Assembly: GCA_025450195.1 (NCBI GenBank)
Contig: JANWHW010000014.1
Location: 1 to 47,449 of the forward strand
Direction of reading: 5' to 3'
Source of the DNA: Solirubrobacterales bacterium
GTDB lineage: Bacteria; Actinomycetota; Thermoleophilia; Solirubrobacterales; 70-9
Length of the DNA stretch: 47,449 nt
Shown: positions 1-8,372 of the stretch, one piece after another
Layout of the letters: every line of letters starts with the position of its first letter
Position numbering within the stretch: position 1 is the stretch's first letter
Notes under the pieces: generated by a model
Seen by the model: the letters and a program-made list of their open reading frames with translations, nothing else
What the model was told of the DNA's origin: nothing
The model's database searches: none
Program-made: the position numbers and the translations under genes

Positions 1-1
1 A

Positions 2-91
2 CGGAGAGGGTGGGATTCGAACCCACGAGGCGGGTTAACCCCGCCCACGCGATTTCCAGTCGCGCTCCTTAAGCCACTCGGACACCTCTCC
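2..91 (-). tRNA. tRNA-Ser (anticodon GGA)
   Basis: Read on the minus strand, this folds as a class II tRNA. The acceptor stem is GGAGAGG with CCTCTCC, the anticodon stem is CGCGA/TCGCG, and the loop CTGGAAA gives anticodon GGA for UCC and UCU codons. A long variable arm (GGCGGG stem) is typical of tRNA-Ser. The T-arm contains GTTCGAATC. No CCA is encoded; the discriminator base is G at position 2. A TACCCT box on the minus strand (about 103-108) could be its -10 element, or it may be cotranscribed with tadA just upstream. Confidence 0.95.
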
Positions 92-165
92 GGGGTTCGC
101 CAAAAGGGTATTGGCTCAGACGCCACTGGGACGGTTCAGGCCAAGCGGAGCGGTCACGGCTCAGA

Positions 166-633
166 TCAGCGACGTGCCGCGAAGAAGTCCGCCAGCAGGG
201 AAGCGCATTCCGCCTCCAGCACGCCACCCGTCACCCGAGGGCGGTGATTTAGCGCCGGCTCCGCAAGGACATCGAGGACACTGCCCGCCGCGCCTGCCTT
301 CGGGTCATAAGCGCCGAACACGACCTCGGGGATGCGAGCAAGGACGATCGCGCCCGCGCACATCGCACAGGGCTCGAGGGTGACGTAGAGCGTGGTGCCG
401 GGAAGGCGCCAGCCACCGAGCGCCTCGGCGGCTGCGCGTATTGCGAGGATCTCCGCATGAGCGGTCGGATCGCGGCGCAGCTCACGCTCGTTGCCGGCGA
501 TGGCGATCGGCTCTCCGTCCCGGGCCAAGACGGCACCGATCGGGACGTCGCCGTGGCTCTCCACCTTGCCGGCGCAATCGATCGCCAGCCGCATCAAGCG
601 GTCATGATCGGAGGTGGCGGCGACGTCTGGCAT
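166..633 (-). CDS. tadA: tRNA-specific adenosine deaminase TadA
   Basis: A 155-residue cytidine/deoxycytidylate deaminase-fold enzyme that converts A34 to inosine in the anticodon of tRNA-Arg(ACG), allowing one tRNA to read CGU, CGC and CGA. The zinc site is visible as His59-Ala-Glu61 and Pro88-Cys89-x-x-Cys92; Glu61 is the proton shuttle. Length matches bacterial TadA. The ATG at 633 is used because it precedes the conserved first helix; no clear Shine-Dalgarno is seen. It lies just upstream of tRNA-Ser on the same strand and diverges from the subtilase gene. The predicted substrate, tRNA-Arg(ACG), is encoded at 42180-42253. Confidence 0.95.
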   Translation of the reverse strand: MPDVAATSDHDRLMRLAIDCAGKVESHGDVPIGAVLARDGEPIAIAGNERELRRDPTAHAEILAIRAAAEALGGWRLPGTTLYVTLEPCAMCAGAIVLARIPEVVFGAYDPKAGAAGSVLDVLAEPALNHRPRVTGGVLEAECASLLADFFAARR

Positions 634-718
634 CGATCAGGAAGTATGTGTCACCGACAACTTCTCTCGCAGCGACGTGTTCTCAGAGAACTCGTTCTAT
701 TCCAGGGACTTCGACCCA

Positions 719-2053
719 ATGATCCGACGCCAAACGATCCTCGCTGCCCTCGTGCTTGCCGCCCTTGCCGGAGCGCCCACCCCTGCCGGGGCGACAACCA
801 GCATCTCCGATGCCCGTGAATTCGTGCCGCGCCAGGTTGTCGTCAAGTTCAAGGGACAGCAGCATGGGAGGACCGTTGGACTGCCACCTCGGATCGGCGT
901 GAAGAGCGCCGCCGCGCTGCTGCGACAAAGCCCCGCGGTCGAGTACGCGGCCCCCAACTACATAGCCACTGCATCGGCAGGGCCCCTCGAGGTTCCCAAC
1001 GACCCCGGCCCCGTGATCGCCTCCCTTGACCCACCGGGCGGCTGGGTCACGAAACAGTGGAACTTCCTCCCCTGGGAAGGCGCGGGCACCGCGGTGCTTC
1101 CCACCTCCGCAGGCGGCATCAATGCGATTGGAGCCTGGGCGAACCTGGTCAATGCCCAGCACCCCGGAGCCAGCGGCACCAAGGTCGCCGTCCTCGATAC
1201 CGGGATTGCCTACCGGAGCAAAGGGAAACGCTTCCAGCGCAGCCCGGACTTCGCCGCCGGGCAGTTCAGCAAAGGCTACGACTTCGTTGACAACGATCCG
1301 ATCCCACTCGATGAAAACGGCCACGGAACCCACATCGCCGGGACGATCGCCGAGAAGACCAATAACGGCATCGGGCTAACGGGGCTTGCTTTCCGCACCA
1401 AGCTGCTTCCGGTTCGCGTCCTTGACCGTCACGGCAGCGGGCGGGCGGACGACATCGCCAAGGGCATCCGGTTCGCGGTGGATCACGGCGCAGACGTGAT
1501 CAACATGAGCTTCAACTTCGGCTGCGGCAAGCGCGTCCCGGGAATCGACGAAGAACTGCGCCGTGCCTACAAAAAGGGTGTGGTGGCGGTGGCGTCGATC
1601 GGCAACCTCGGCTCTGAGGCCTGCGTCTCTCCCCCGGCCAAGGCACCGCGAGTCATCGGTGTGGGCGGAACCACCGAGGGGGGCTGCCTGGGCGCATACT
1701 CGCTGACCGGCAAGGGCATCGACGTGGTCGCCCCCGGCGGCGGCGCACCGGCGGCGGGCTGCCCCTCCATCTGGTCTCGCCCGATCTACCAAGTCACCTT
1801 CGTTGGCGGAAGCACCAATCGCTTCGGAACGCCCGAAAGCTACGTCGGGACCTCAATGGCCGCCGCACATGTCTCCGGCGTCGCGGCGATGGTGCTTGCC
1901 AGCGGCATGTTGCCCCAGAAGGCCTCGCCCAAAGAAATGGTCAACGGCCTGACCCGGCGACTTCAGCAAACCGCCCGCAGCCTCGGGCTTCCGGCGACCC
2001 AGCAGGGCGCTGGGCTCATCGACGCCGCCAAAGCCACGGACCCGGCCTTCTAA
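719..2053 (+). CDS. secreted subtilisin-like serine peptidase (family S8)
   Basis: A 444-residue secreted endopeptidase. The open frame extends upstream to 614, but ATG 719 is chosen because it starts a classical signal peptide (basic MIRRQ, hydrophobic stretch to about residue 18, cleavage near AGA-TT). Residues about 33-85 resemble an I9-type propeptide (VVVKFK, then VEYAAPNY). The catalytic triad is Asp160 (VLDTG), His202 (NGHGTHIAGT) and Ser379 (GTSMAAAHVSG), with oxyanion Asn296. All key residues are present, so it should be active. It ends before a large palindrome and converges on the stress-protein gene. Confidence 0.93.
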   Translation: MIRRQTILAALVLAALAGAPTPAGATTSISDAREFVPRQVVVKFKGQQHGRTVGLPPRIGVKSAAALLRQSPAVEYAAPNYIATASAGPLEVPNDPGPVIASLDPPGGWVTKQWNFLPWEGAGTAVLPTSAGGINAIGAWANLVNAQHPGASGTKVAVLDTGIAYRSKGKRFQRSPDFAAGQFSKGYDFVDNDPIPLDENGHGTHIAGTIAEKTNNGIGLTGLAFRTKLLPVRVLDRHGSGRADDIAKGIRFAVDHGADVINMSFNFGCGKRVPGIDEELRRAYKKGVVAVASIGNLGSEACVSPPAKAPRVIGVGGTTEGGCLGAYSLTGKGIDVVAPGGGAPAAGCPSIWSRPIYQVTFVGGSTNRFGTPESYVGTSMAAAHVSGVAAMVLASGMLPQKASPKEMVNGLTRRLQQTARSLGLPATQQGAGLIDAAKATDPAF

Positions 2054-2070
2054 GGCGAGCCGCTTTTCGT

Positions 2071-2245
2071 GACCTAGATGGTTGATTCCACGGCCGCGTG
2101 TGACTGGGGACGCACGTGGCCGAGCAGATCGAGGACGCAGGGCACAGCCTTTGGTGGTGCCAAAGGCAAGCCCGAGGACGTAGAGGTGCGAAGCGCCACG
2201 TGCGTCATCCAGGCGTGTGGGGTCGTGGAATCAACCATCTAGGTC
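2071..2245. repeat. nested palindromic element between convergent genes
   Basis: Three blocks of inverted repeats share one centre near 2157. The outer arms are 2071-2092 and 2224-2245 (22 bp, perfect), the middle arms 2109-2120 and 2195-2206 (12 bp, perfect), and the inner hairpin is 2147-2154 with 2160-2167 around loop TGGTG. Spacing between blocks is nearly equal on both sides (16 and 17 nt, then 26 and 27 nt), so the whole 175 bp is one decayed palindrome. The right arm contains the stop codon of the stress-protein gene. It could be a bidirectional terminator, a MITE-like element, or both. No transposase or clear target duplication is seen. Confidence 0.75.
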
Positions 2246-2682
2246 GTGCGCACGATCATCACGCTGCAGGGAGCGTGATGGGAAACGTTGTTGGGAACGC
2301 TGCCGAGCAGGAAGCGCGCCGCTCCGGTCATTCCCTTGTTGCCGACGACGATCAGGTCGGCATTCGTTTTTTCGGCAACACCGAGGATGGCGTCGACAGG
2401 GCTTCCCTCAACCGGGTGGATCTGAACCTCCAAGCCCTTTTGCTTGGCACTCGCCGCAGCGGACTCCAGAATCAGGTTGACGTCCTCGCGGGGACCGATC
2501 TCATACTGCACGTCAGCAGGGGCCCCTTGCTGCTCCCCCTGGATCCGCCGCCGCGATACCGGCGCATAGGCACTGACCAGGTTGAGCTCCGCCCCGGAAA
2601 GCTTGGCGAGATCGACCGCTCGATCGACCGCCTCGGCGGCAGTCTCCGATCCATCGGTCCCAACCACGATGCGAGTGAACAC
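2239..2682 (-). CDS. universal stress protein (UspA family)
   Basis: A 147-residue single-domain Usp with a Rossmann-like alpha/beta fold. The N-terminus has the usual strand and DGS motif (VVGTDGSE), and the C-terminus has the ATP-binding signature G-x2-G-x9-G-S (GNKGMTG through LLGS) followed by a final VMIV strand. Such proteins bind ATP and modulate survival under stress; the exact role cannot be read from sequence. The start is GTG at 2682, preceded by a strong Shine-Dalgarno (AGGAGG), in contrast to many leaderless neighbours. A TAGTAT box further upstream may be the -10 element. The stop codon lies in the arm of the 2071-2245 palindrome. Confidence 0.9.
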   Translation of the reverse strand: MFTRIVVGTDGSETAAEAVDRAVDLAKLSGAELNLVSAYAPVSRRRIQGEQQGAPADVQYEIGPREDVNLILESAAASAKQKGLEVQIHPVEGSPVDAILGVAEKTNADLIVVGNKGMTGAARFLLGSVPNNVSHHAPCSVMIVRTT

Positions 2683-2783
2683 TCCGCCTCCTGTACTGGT
2701 CGCTGTACCGGCGCGGTGATACTAGATGATCGCTGAGCGCTCGCGCCACATCTGAACGCCGCTTCACGCTTTTGCCAAGACGA

Positions 2784-2936
2784 TCAGCGCCGCTCGGCTT
2801 CCCGTGCAGGCAGGCCCCGGAAGCCGCCGCCCAGGATCTCGGTCGGGGTCGTCGCCAAACGGACGATCGCGATCGCCATCGAGGCCAGCAGGCAGACGAC
2901 CAGCACCACCATCCCGACTCTCCAGAGCATTGGCAT
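2784..2936 (-). CDS. possible small single-pass membrane protein (50 aa)
   Basis: A 50-residue open frame starting MPMLWRVG, with one hydrophobic segment (about residues 8-26) and a short charged C-terminus (PAREAERR). I do not recognise it. It occupies the gap between the stress-protein gene and the divergent MBL gene at 2952. Its ATG is only 15 bp from the MBL start, so its upstream sequence would lie in that gene, and no good Shine-Dalgarno or TANNNT box is seen. It could be chance coding; the membrane-like composition is the main support. Confidence 0.35.
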   Translation of the reverse strand: MPMLWRVGMVVLVVCLLASMAIAIVRLATTPTEILGGGFRGLPAREAERR

Positions 2937-2951
2937 TAGGCTGATCTCATC

Positions 2952-3665
2952 ATGGAGAAGGTTGCCGATGGGGTGTGGCTGCTGCGGGGGGACCTGGGGA
3001 AGTCGATGAACATCTACTTCCTCGAGGACGGAGAGGGTGTCGTCCAGTTCGATGCCGGGACCAAGGCGATGGTCAAAGCGACGCGGGCGGCCGCGGAGGA
3101 GCTGGGAGGGGTAAAGCGGATCGTGCTCGGGCACGCCCATGCCGATCACCGCGGGACCGCCCCCTCGATGGGCGTACCCGTCCACTGCCATCCCGACGAA
3201 GTCGCCGATGCCGAAAGCGACGCCGCGATTGACTCCTACATGGAGATCTCAGATCTCCCCCTGGTACGGGCTCGCTTGGCATACCCCCTCCTGATGCGAC
3301 GCTGGGACGGGGGAGCGGTGAAAATCGACGGCACTGTCTCCGAGGGCGACGAGGTCGGTGGATTCCGCGTCATCCACTTCCCCGGCCATGCCCCGGGCTT
3401 GATCGGGCTCTGGCGCGAGAGTGACCGAGTCGCGCTCGTCAGCGACGTCATCTACCTGATCGACTCGGTCCGCCTGGGGCGACCGCTCCCCCCGGGAGAG
3501 GCAAGCGTTCCACACCCCGCCTGGGCCTGGGACCACGCGAAGGCGAAGGAGTCGGTGCGCAAGCTCGCCGCGCTGGAACCGGCCACCGTTTGCGCCGGCC
3601 ATGCCGAGCCACTGCATGGAGAGAACCTGCGCGAGACGCTGGAGCGCGCGGCCGAGAAGTACTGA
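2952..3665 (+). CDS. MBL-fold metallohydrolase (glyoxalase II-like)
   Basis: A 237-residue metallo-beta-lactamase-fold hydrolase. The signature HAHADH at residues 61-66 supplies two metal sites. Later ligands are in the FPGHAPG stretch, the LVSD stretch and a C-terminal AGHAEP. The N-terminal GVWLLRGDLGKSMNIYFLED is the usual first sandwich. Members hydrolyse thioesters, lactones or phosphoesters; the substrate here is unknown. A TAGGCT box at 2937-2942 sits 9 nt before the ATG with no Shine-Dalgarno, suggesting a leaderless transcript. The next gene follows after 21 bp and may be cotranscribed. Confidence 0.85.
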   Translation: MEKVADGVWLLRGDLGKSMNIYFLEDGEGVVQFDAGTKAMVKATRAAAEELGGVKRIVLGHAHADHRGTAPSMGVPVHCHPDEVADAESDAAIDSYMEISDLPLVRARLAYPLLMRRWDGGAVKIDGTVSEGDEVGGFRVIHFPGHAPGLIGLWRESDRVALVSDVIYLIDSVRLGRPLPPGEASVPHPAWAWDHAKAKESVRKLAALEPATVCAGHAEPLHGENLRETLERAAEKY

Positions 3666-3686
3666 GCCGGTAGTTTCTCGCCCCTC

Positions 3687-6104
3687 ATGCTCGGGACCTA
3701 CGCCTCGGCGGCCCTGATCTGCATCGCCTCGCTTCTGGTTGGGCGCGCGCTTCTCTCCGTCGCGGGGCGGAGCTCCTGGTCGTGGCTGGAGCCCGCGGTG
3801 GGGCTCGGCGCCGTGCTCTCGGTGACCGGAGTGCTGGCTCGCGCCCCCGGCCACGGGACCTCGGCAACGCTGGGCCTGGTCCTGCTGCTCGCCGCTGCCG
3901 CCGCGGTGGTGCTGGTCGGCTCCCCATACGACACTCGGCGAGCGCTTCGACATGGCCTGCCGAGCGCGCTTGCCGTCGCTTTGGTGCTCTCGATCCCCTT
4001 CGCCATAAGCGGACGATGGGGGCCGCTCGGAGTTGGGTTCAACAACGACCTCGGCCTCCACCTTGCCTGGGCGGAGTGGCTGCGCGGCGGTCTTGGCCCC
4101 ATCCCTGAAGCCGGCTACCCGCTCGGGCCGCATGGGCTGGCGGTTGCGGTCGCCGCCGTGCCAGGGATCGGCCTGGCCCAGGCGTTCGTGGGTGAGATCC
4201 TCGCGATCGGGATCCTCACCGCGCTGACCGCCCAGGCCGCCCTACCGGGATTTGGCCCCTGGCGCCGAACCATCGCCACGACCTTCGTCGCCGTCTCCTA
4301 TCTCGGCGCCTCCTACTTCGCACAGGGCGCCTTCAAGGAGATGGCCGAGGCCCTCTTCGTTCTTGCCTTCGCCGTGGCCCTGCGGGAGCCCGGCCGGCCT
4401 CCAGCCGGAGAGCTCGCGCGGATGCGCTTTGCTCTCCCCTATCTGGCCCTCGCCGGCGGCATCTTCTTCTCCTACAGCTTTGCCGGTCTCGCCTGGCCGA
4501 TCGCGGTCCTCATCCTCTGGAGCCTCACCGTTCCGGAAGTTAGAAGGGCCCTGTCGCCACGGGCAGTGCTGCGCTTCCTGGCACGCCCAGCGACGCTTGC
4601 GGGCATCCTGATCCTGGCCGCGATCGGCGTCGGGGTGACCTTGGTCGGGCCGTTCGGCTTCGCAGACGGCTTTGGCAAAGTCGCCGGCAGCAACACCTAC
4701 GGCCCGGTCTCGCCATTCGAGGCCCTGGGAGTCTGGCCGGCACCCAACTATCGTCTCGACGCGCCCGGCGACGTCCAGCTGGCAGTGCTGGCGGCCGCAA
4801 TCGGCGCGCTGGCAGTGCTGGCGGGAGCCGTTTGGTGGGTGCGCCGGCGCGACTTCGCCGTGCCGGTGGCGCTGGCCGCCTGCGCGGGCCTCTACCTGCT
4901 CTCGCTGCCGACCAGCGGCCACTACTCACAGGCGAAGGCGCTGATGATCGTCGCGCCACTGGCGATGCTCGTAGCGATCCGGCCGTTGCTGGCCGAACTC
5001 ACTCCCAACTCTCGTCGATGGGCCGAAAACCGGAAAGATGGTCCGGCTTCCGGCCCATCGACAGGGTCTGACCTGGCGGAGGGAGCATCGACCCAGTCGG
5101 CGGGGGGATGGCGTGTCGCGTGGAGGCTGCTCGCCATCGTCTTCATCGGCGGAGCCGCGTATTCGAGCTTCCTGGCACTGCGCGACGCACCGGTGGGGCC
5201 GCCAGGTCACGGTGCTGAGCTGAGCGCGTTCCTGCCCATCGTGCACGGGGAGCCTGTGCTGTACGCCGGCCAGGACCGCTATGCGGCCTTCGAGCTGCTC
5301 GGGGCCGACACCAACGTTCCGATCGTCGAGTTTCGAGATCCCGACGTCTTGGAGAACCCCGAGAAGCCATTCGACACCGGCGACGCATACAGCCCGATCG
5401 ATTTCGACTCGTTCTCCAGGGGCACGCTCGATCGCTTCCCCTACGTGGTCACCGGTCGGGCCGCGTGGAACAGCCAGGCGCCACCGAACTTCCGCCGCAT
5501 TGCCGCCACCCCGTCCTTCGTCCTCTGGGAACAGACGGGCCCAACGCCCGAGGATCGCCATGTCCTGCTGGAGGGGACCGAGCCCGGAGCCAGGGCCGGC
5601 TGCACGTCGCCGGAGATTCGCATCCTCACCGCCGAACCCGGGCGCGCCTCGCTCTTCCCCACTCCTGAGATTGGCCTGCGGCACCGCTGGGCGCCGGGCA
5701 GCGTCCTGGGAACCGGTGAGCACGCCTCCCAGACACTGCGCCTTCCACCCGGGCGCTGGAACCTCTCGCTCCAGTACTTCTCGCCCTTCGAGCTCGAACT
5801 GACCGCGGCGGGCGGCTTCCGCGAAGCGCTGAAGCCCGCACTCGACGGCCAGCGGCCCAACACGATCAGCCTGGCGAACAACGGTCAGTTCTGGCCGGCC
5901 GGCTCAATCGACAGCGACGGCGAATCTGTCGAGTTCACAATCTCCACGGCGGACGCGAGCACCCTGCAGCGGCTTACGGACTACGACGGCAAGGCCTACA
6001 TTGGAGAGCTGGTCGCCGTCCCCGACCGTCCGCGCCGGATTGTCCCGCTCAGCGCCGCGTGCGAGGGCTGGATCGACTGGTATGAGTCCCCCGCCGCCCC
6101 CTGA
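3687..6104 (+). CDS. large polytopic membrane protein, GT-C glycosyltransferase-like
   Basis: An 805-residue protein. Residues about 1-500 hold some ten or more hydrophobic helices; residues about 500-805 are mostly soluble and look like beta-sandwich (for example the PPGRWNLSLQYFSPFELEL stretch). A FNNDLGLHLAW segment after the early helices resembles the acidic first loop of lipid-linked-sugar GT-C enzymes, but I cannot name a family. An in-frame hydrophilic linker at about residues 443-459 is encoded by a palindromic repeat (5014-5062) lying between two membrane helices. A TAGTTT box lies 10 nt before the ATG. Role in cell-envelope glycan synthesis is an inference. Confidence 0.6.
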   Translation: MLGTYASAALICIASLLVGRALLSVAGRSSWSWLEPAVGLGAVLSVTGVLARAPGHGTSATLGLVLLLAAAAAVVLVGSPYDTRRALRHGLPSALAVALVLSIPFAISGRWGPLGVGFNNDLGLHLAWAEWLRGGLGPIPEAGYPLGPHGLAVAVAAVPGIGLAQAFVGEILAIGILTALTAQAALPGFGPWRRTIATTFVAVSYLGASYFAQGAFKEMAEALFVLAFAVALREPGRPPAGELARMRFALPYLALAGGIFFSYSFAGLAWPIAVLILWSLTVPEVRRALSPRAVLRFLARPATLAGILILAAIGVGVTLVGPFGFADGFGKVAGSNTYGPVSPFEALGVWPAPNYRLDAPGDVQLAVLAAAIGALAVLAGAVWWVRRRDFAVPVALAACAGLYLLSLPTSGHYSQAKALMIVAPLAMLVAIRPLLAELTPNSRRWAENRKDGPASGPSTGSDLAEGASTQSAGGWRVAWRLLAIVFIGGAAYSSFLALRDAPVGPPGHGAELSAFLPIVHGEPVLYAGQDRYAAFELLGADTNVPIVEFRDPDVLENPEKPFDTGDAYSPIDFDSFSRGTLDRFPYVVTGRAAWNSQAPPNFRRIAATPSFVLWEQTGPTPEDRHVLLEGTEPGARAGCTSPEIRILTAEPGRASLFPTPEIGLRHRWAPGSVLGTGEHASQTLRLPPGRWNLSLQYFSPFELELTAAGGFREALKPALDGQRPNTISLANNGQFWPAGSIDSDGESVEFTISTADASTLQRLTDYDGKAYIGELVAVPDRPRRIVPLSAACEGWIDWYESPAAP
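5014..5062. repeat. GATGGGCC palindromic repeat, copy A (inside a gene)
   Basis: The left arm 5014-5034 begins GTCGATGGGCCGAAAACC and pairs with 5042-5062 (ending GGCCCATCGAC). They match at 19 of 21 positions, and the two exceptions would be G-U pairs in RNA; the loop is 7 nt. The same design and core words occur at 19620-19666 in a non-coding gap. Inside the membrane-protein gene it encodes a polar loop without breaking the frame. It looks like a REP-type or MITE-type mobile palindrome. Confidence 0.75.
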
Positions 6105-6128
6105 CGATCTGCTGGCTAGGAACTACAG

Positions 6129-7097
6129 CTAGGCGGTCACCTTGGATTCAAGGCGGTCCTGGGAGGGCCGCACAACGTCCCAGACCAATCCGGCGCGCTC
6201 CAGGGCCCCAATCACCATCGCCGAGAGATCGACCTGGTACCGGCCGAGACCGTGTACTGCGGAGGTCGGGAAAGCGTGGTGGTTGTTGTGCCATGCCTCG
6301 CCCATCGTCGGCAGCGCGATCAGCGCCAGGTTGCGCGATTGATCGCTCGTCTCGAAATCACGGCGGCCAAAGACGTGACAGAGAGAGTTGATGCTGTAGG
6401 TGAAGTGGTGCAGGACGAAGACGCGGACCAGGCCACCCCACAGCAGCCCCGTAAGCCCAGCAGCGAGGGTGCCGCCAATCACCCAGCCAAGCGCGAACGG
6501 GATGAGGAGGCCAAGGATCGCCCAGAGCAAAAAGGTCCGGTCAACCCAGCTGATCACCGGATCATCGATCAAGTCCGGAGCGAAGCGTTCCTTGTTGCCG
6601 CGCTGGGTATGGATGAACAGCCACCCCACATGCGCGTGGAAGAGGCCGCGCAGCTCGCCGCGCAAACCGCTGCCATGGTCGACGTGAGGGCTGTGCGGGT
6701 CGCCCTCTTCGTCGGAAAAGGTGTGGTGCTTGCGGTGATCGGCCACCCAGGAAATGACCGGCCCCTCGATCGCCGCCGAGCCGAGGATGCCAAGAAGGCC
6801 GTGAAGCCAGCGGGACGTCTTGAAGCTGCGGTGAGTGAGGTGTCGGTGGAACCCAACCGTGATCCCAAGGCCCGTGAGCAGGTACATGACGATGAAGATC
6901 GCGACGTCGCGCCAATGCAGCGCCTGGTCCCAGACCTGCCAACCGGCGATGCCGATCGCCACGAACGGGACCAAGGTGACCAGGCCGGTGATGATCCGGT
7001 CGCGCGTCTCGTTGGCGACCGGCTGGATGTCAGAGGGGAGCGGGCCCTCCTTCTCGGTGCGCGTCCTCGGGGTGTCGAGTGTGCCTGTGCTTGCCAT
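6129..7097 (-). CDS. membrane fatty acid desaturase (acyl-CoA delta-9 type)
   Basis: A 322-residue integral membrane di-iron desaturase that introduces a cis double bond into acyl chains. The three histidine boxes are HRHLTH (84-89), HRKHH (121-125) and HNNHH (270-274), with hydrophobic pairs around residues 35-80 and 185-230, exactly the delta-9 layout. The open frame continues upstream, but ATG 7097 is chosen: a TATGAT box (7107-7112) stands 9 nt before it, consistent with a leaderless message. It diverges from the cyclopropane synthase gene, which would act on the unsaturated chains this enzyme makes. Confidence 0.92.
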   Translation of the reverse strand: MASTGTLDTPRTRTEKEGPLPSDIQPVANETRDRIITGLVTLVPFVAIGIAGWQVWDQALHWRDVAIFIVMYLLTGLGITVGFHRHLTHRSFKTSRWLHGLLGILGSAAIEGPVISWVADHRKHHTFSDEEGDPHSPHVDHGSGLRGELRGLFHAHVGWLFIHTQRGNKERFAPDLIDDPVISWVDRTFLLWAILGLLIPFALGWVIGGTLAAGLTGLLWGGLVRVFVLHHFTYSINSLCHVFGRRDFETSDQSRNLALIALPTMGEAWHNNHHAFPTSAVHGLGRYQVDLSAMVIGALERAGLVWDVVRPSQDRLESKVTA

Positions 7098-7161
7098 GTC
7101 CCGTCGATCATACGGCGGAATGCCGCCGGTAATGAGGCTATCGGCGCTAGGGTTTTGAGCG
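7098..7161. promoter_or_regulatory. divergent promoter region, desaturase / cyclopropane synthase
   Basis: The 64-bp gap holds two -10 boxes pointing outward: TATGAT read on the minus strand at 7107-7112 for the desaturase, and TAGGGT at 7148-7153 for the synthase, each 8-9 nt before its start codon. A short palindromic stretch (CGGCGGAATGCCGCCG, 7113-7128) lies between them and could bind a shared regulator. No -35 boxes are convincing. Confidence 0.55.
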
Positions 7162-8367
7162 ATGCCGTTTGCCAGCACCGTGAGACTGCGTCGGGAGATC
7201 GAGGCGCATATCCCGGAGCGGCCTTTCACGGTCGAGTTCTGGGACGGGACGCGGCTGCCCGCGAGCAACGGCGGCGGGCCAACGTTCTTCGTTCGCTCTC
7301 CACGCGCCGCGGCCCATGCGCTGCTGGCGCCGGGCCAGCTCGGCCTCGGGCGTGCCTATGTCAGCGGCGATATCGAGGTTAACGACGTGGATGCGGTGAT
7401 CGAGTTGCTCGACAGTTGGAAGCCACCCCCTCTGGAGAGCCGCGACAAGCTGCACCTGCTGCTCGGAGCGGTGCGGGCAGCCGGCCTGACGCGGCCCCCG
7501 CGACGACCGGCTTCAGAGCTACAGCCGAGCAACCGGCGTCACACCAAGGAGCGCGACGCCGAGGCCGTTCGCCATCACTACGACGTCTCCAATGAGTTCT
7601 TCTCGCTTTTCCTCGACGACTCGATGACCTACAGCTGCGCGATCTTCTCCCGCGGCGCCAAAACACTGGAGGAGGCCCAGGAGGAGAAGCTCGAGACGGT
7701 CTGCCGCAAGCTGGCGCTGAAGGAGGGCGACAGGGTGCTCGACGTCGGCTGCGGCTGGGGCGCCTTTCCGCTCTGGGCGGCGACCCGGCACGGCGCGCAC
7801 GTGGTCGGCATCACCCTCTCGCCCCCGCAAGCCGAGCGAGCGCGGCAGCGCGCCGAGGCGGCGGGCGTCGCCGATCGAGTGGAGGTCCGCGTCATGGACT
7901 ATCGGGATCTGGCCGGAGAGCGCTTCGACGCGATCGCCAGCATCGGCATGGTCGAGCACGTCGGCGCTGAGCAGATCGACGTCTACGCCCGCACCCTCGC
8001 GGGCCTACTCGACAGCGGTGGCCGCCTGCTGAACCACGGCATCGCCCGCCTCCGTCACACCGACCCCGACGCCGGGCCCTTCTCGGAGCGCTACGTCTTC
8101 CCAGATGCCGACCCCCTGCACCTCCCCCGCGTCCTGTTGGCCTTGGAGCGGGCTGGGTTCGTCACCCGCCACGTCGAGGAGTTCGGTGCCGACTACGCGG
8201 AGACCCTGCGTCACTGGGCCCGTCGGCTAGATGAGAACCTCGACGATGCCACCCGCCTCGCCGGCCCCGAACGCGTCCGCGTTTGGCGCCTCTACCTGCG
8301 CGCCGCCCGCAACGGCTTCGAATCGGGCTTCACCTCCATCTACCAAGCTCTGATGCGTCTGGCCTAG
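7162..8367 (+). CDS. cfa: cyclopropane-fatty-acyl-phospholipid synthase
   Basis: A 401-residue SAM-dependent enzyme that methylenates the double bond of unsaturated phospholipid acyl chains. The N-terminal domain (about 1-120) has the family's AYVSGDIEV stretch. The catalytic domain opens with HHYDVSNEFFSLFLD and MTYSCAIF, followed by SAM motif I LDVGCGWG (193-200), GITLSPPQ and the SIGMVEHVG active-site segment. Length is typical. It starts at ATG 7162, 8 nt after TAGGGT. The stop is 5 bp from the stop of the convergent HAD gene. Confidence 0.93.
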   Translation: MPFASTVRLRREIEAHIPERPFTVEFWDGTRLPASNGGGPTFFVRSPRAAAHALLAPGQLGLGRAYVSGDIEVNDVDAVIELLDSWKPPPLESRDKLHLLLGAVRAAGLTRPPRRPASELQPSNRRHTKERDAEAVRHHYDVSNEFFSLFLDDSMTYSCAIFSRGAKTLEEAQEEKLETVCRKLALKEGDRVLDVGCGWGAFPLWAATRHGAHVVGITLSPPQAERARQRAEAAGVADRVEVRVMDYRDLAGERFDAIASIGMVEHVGAEQIDVYARTLAGLLDSGGRLLNHGIARLRHTDPDAGPFSERYVFPDADPLHLPRVLLALERAGFVTRHVEEFGADYAETLRHWARRLDENLDDATRLAGPERVRVWRLYLRAARNGFESGFTSIYQALMRLA

Positions 8368-8372
8368 GCGCA

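Noticed and set aside
614-718. Upstream extension of the subtilase frame by 35 residues
   Set aside because: It would bury the signal peptide starting at 719 and overlap the divergent tadA start. The later ATG gives a classical secreted protein.
2071-2245. Possible integron attC site for the nested palindrome
   Set aside because: No RYYYAAC/GTTRRRY boxes at the ends and no integrase or cassette array nearby.
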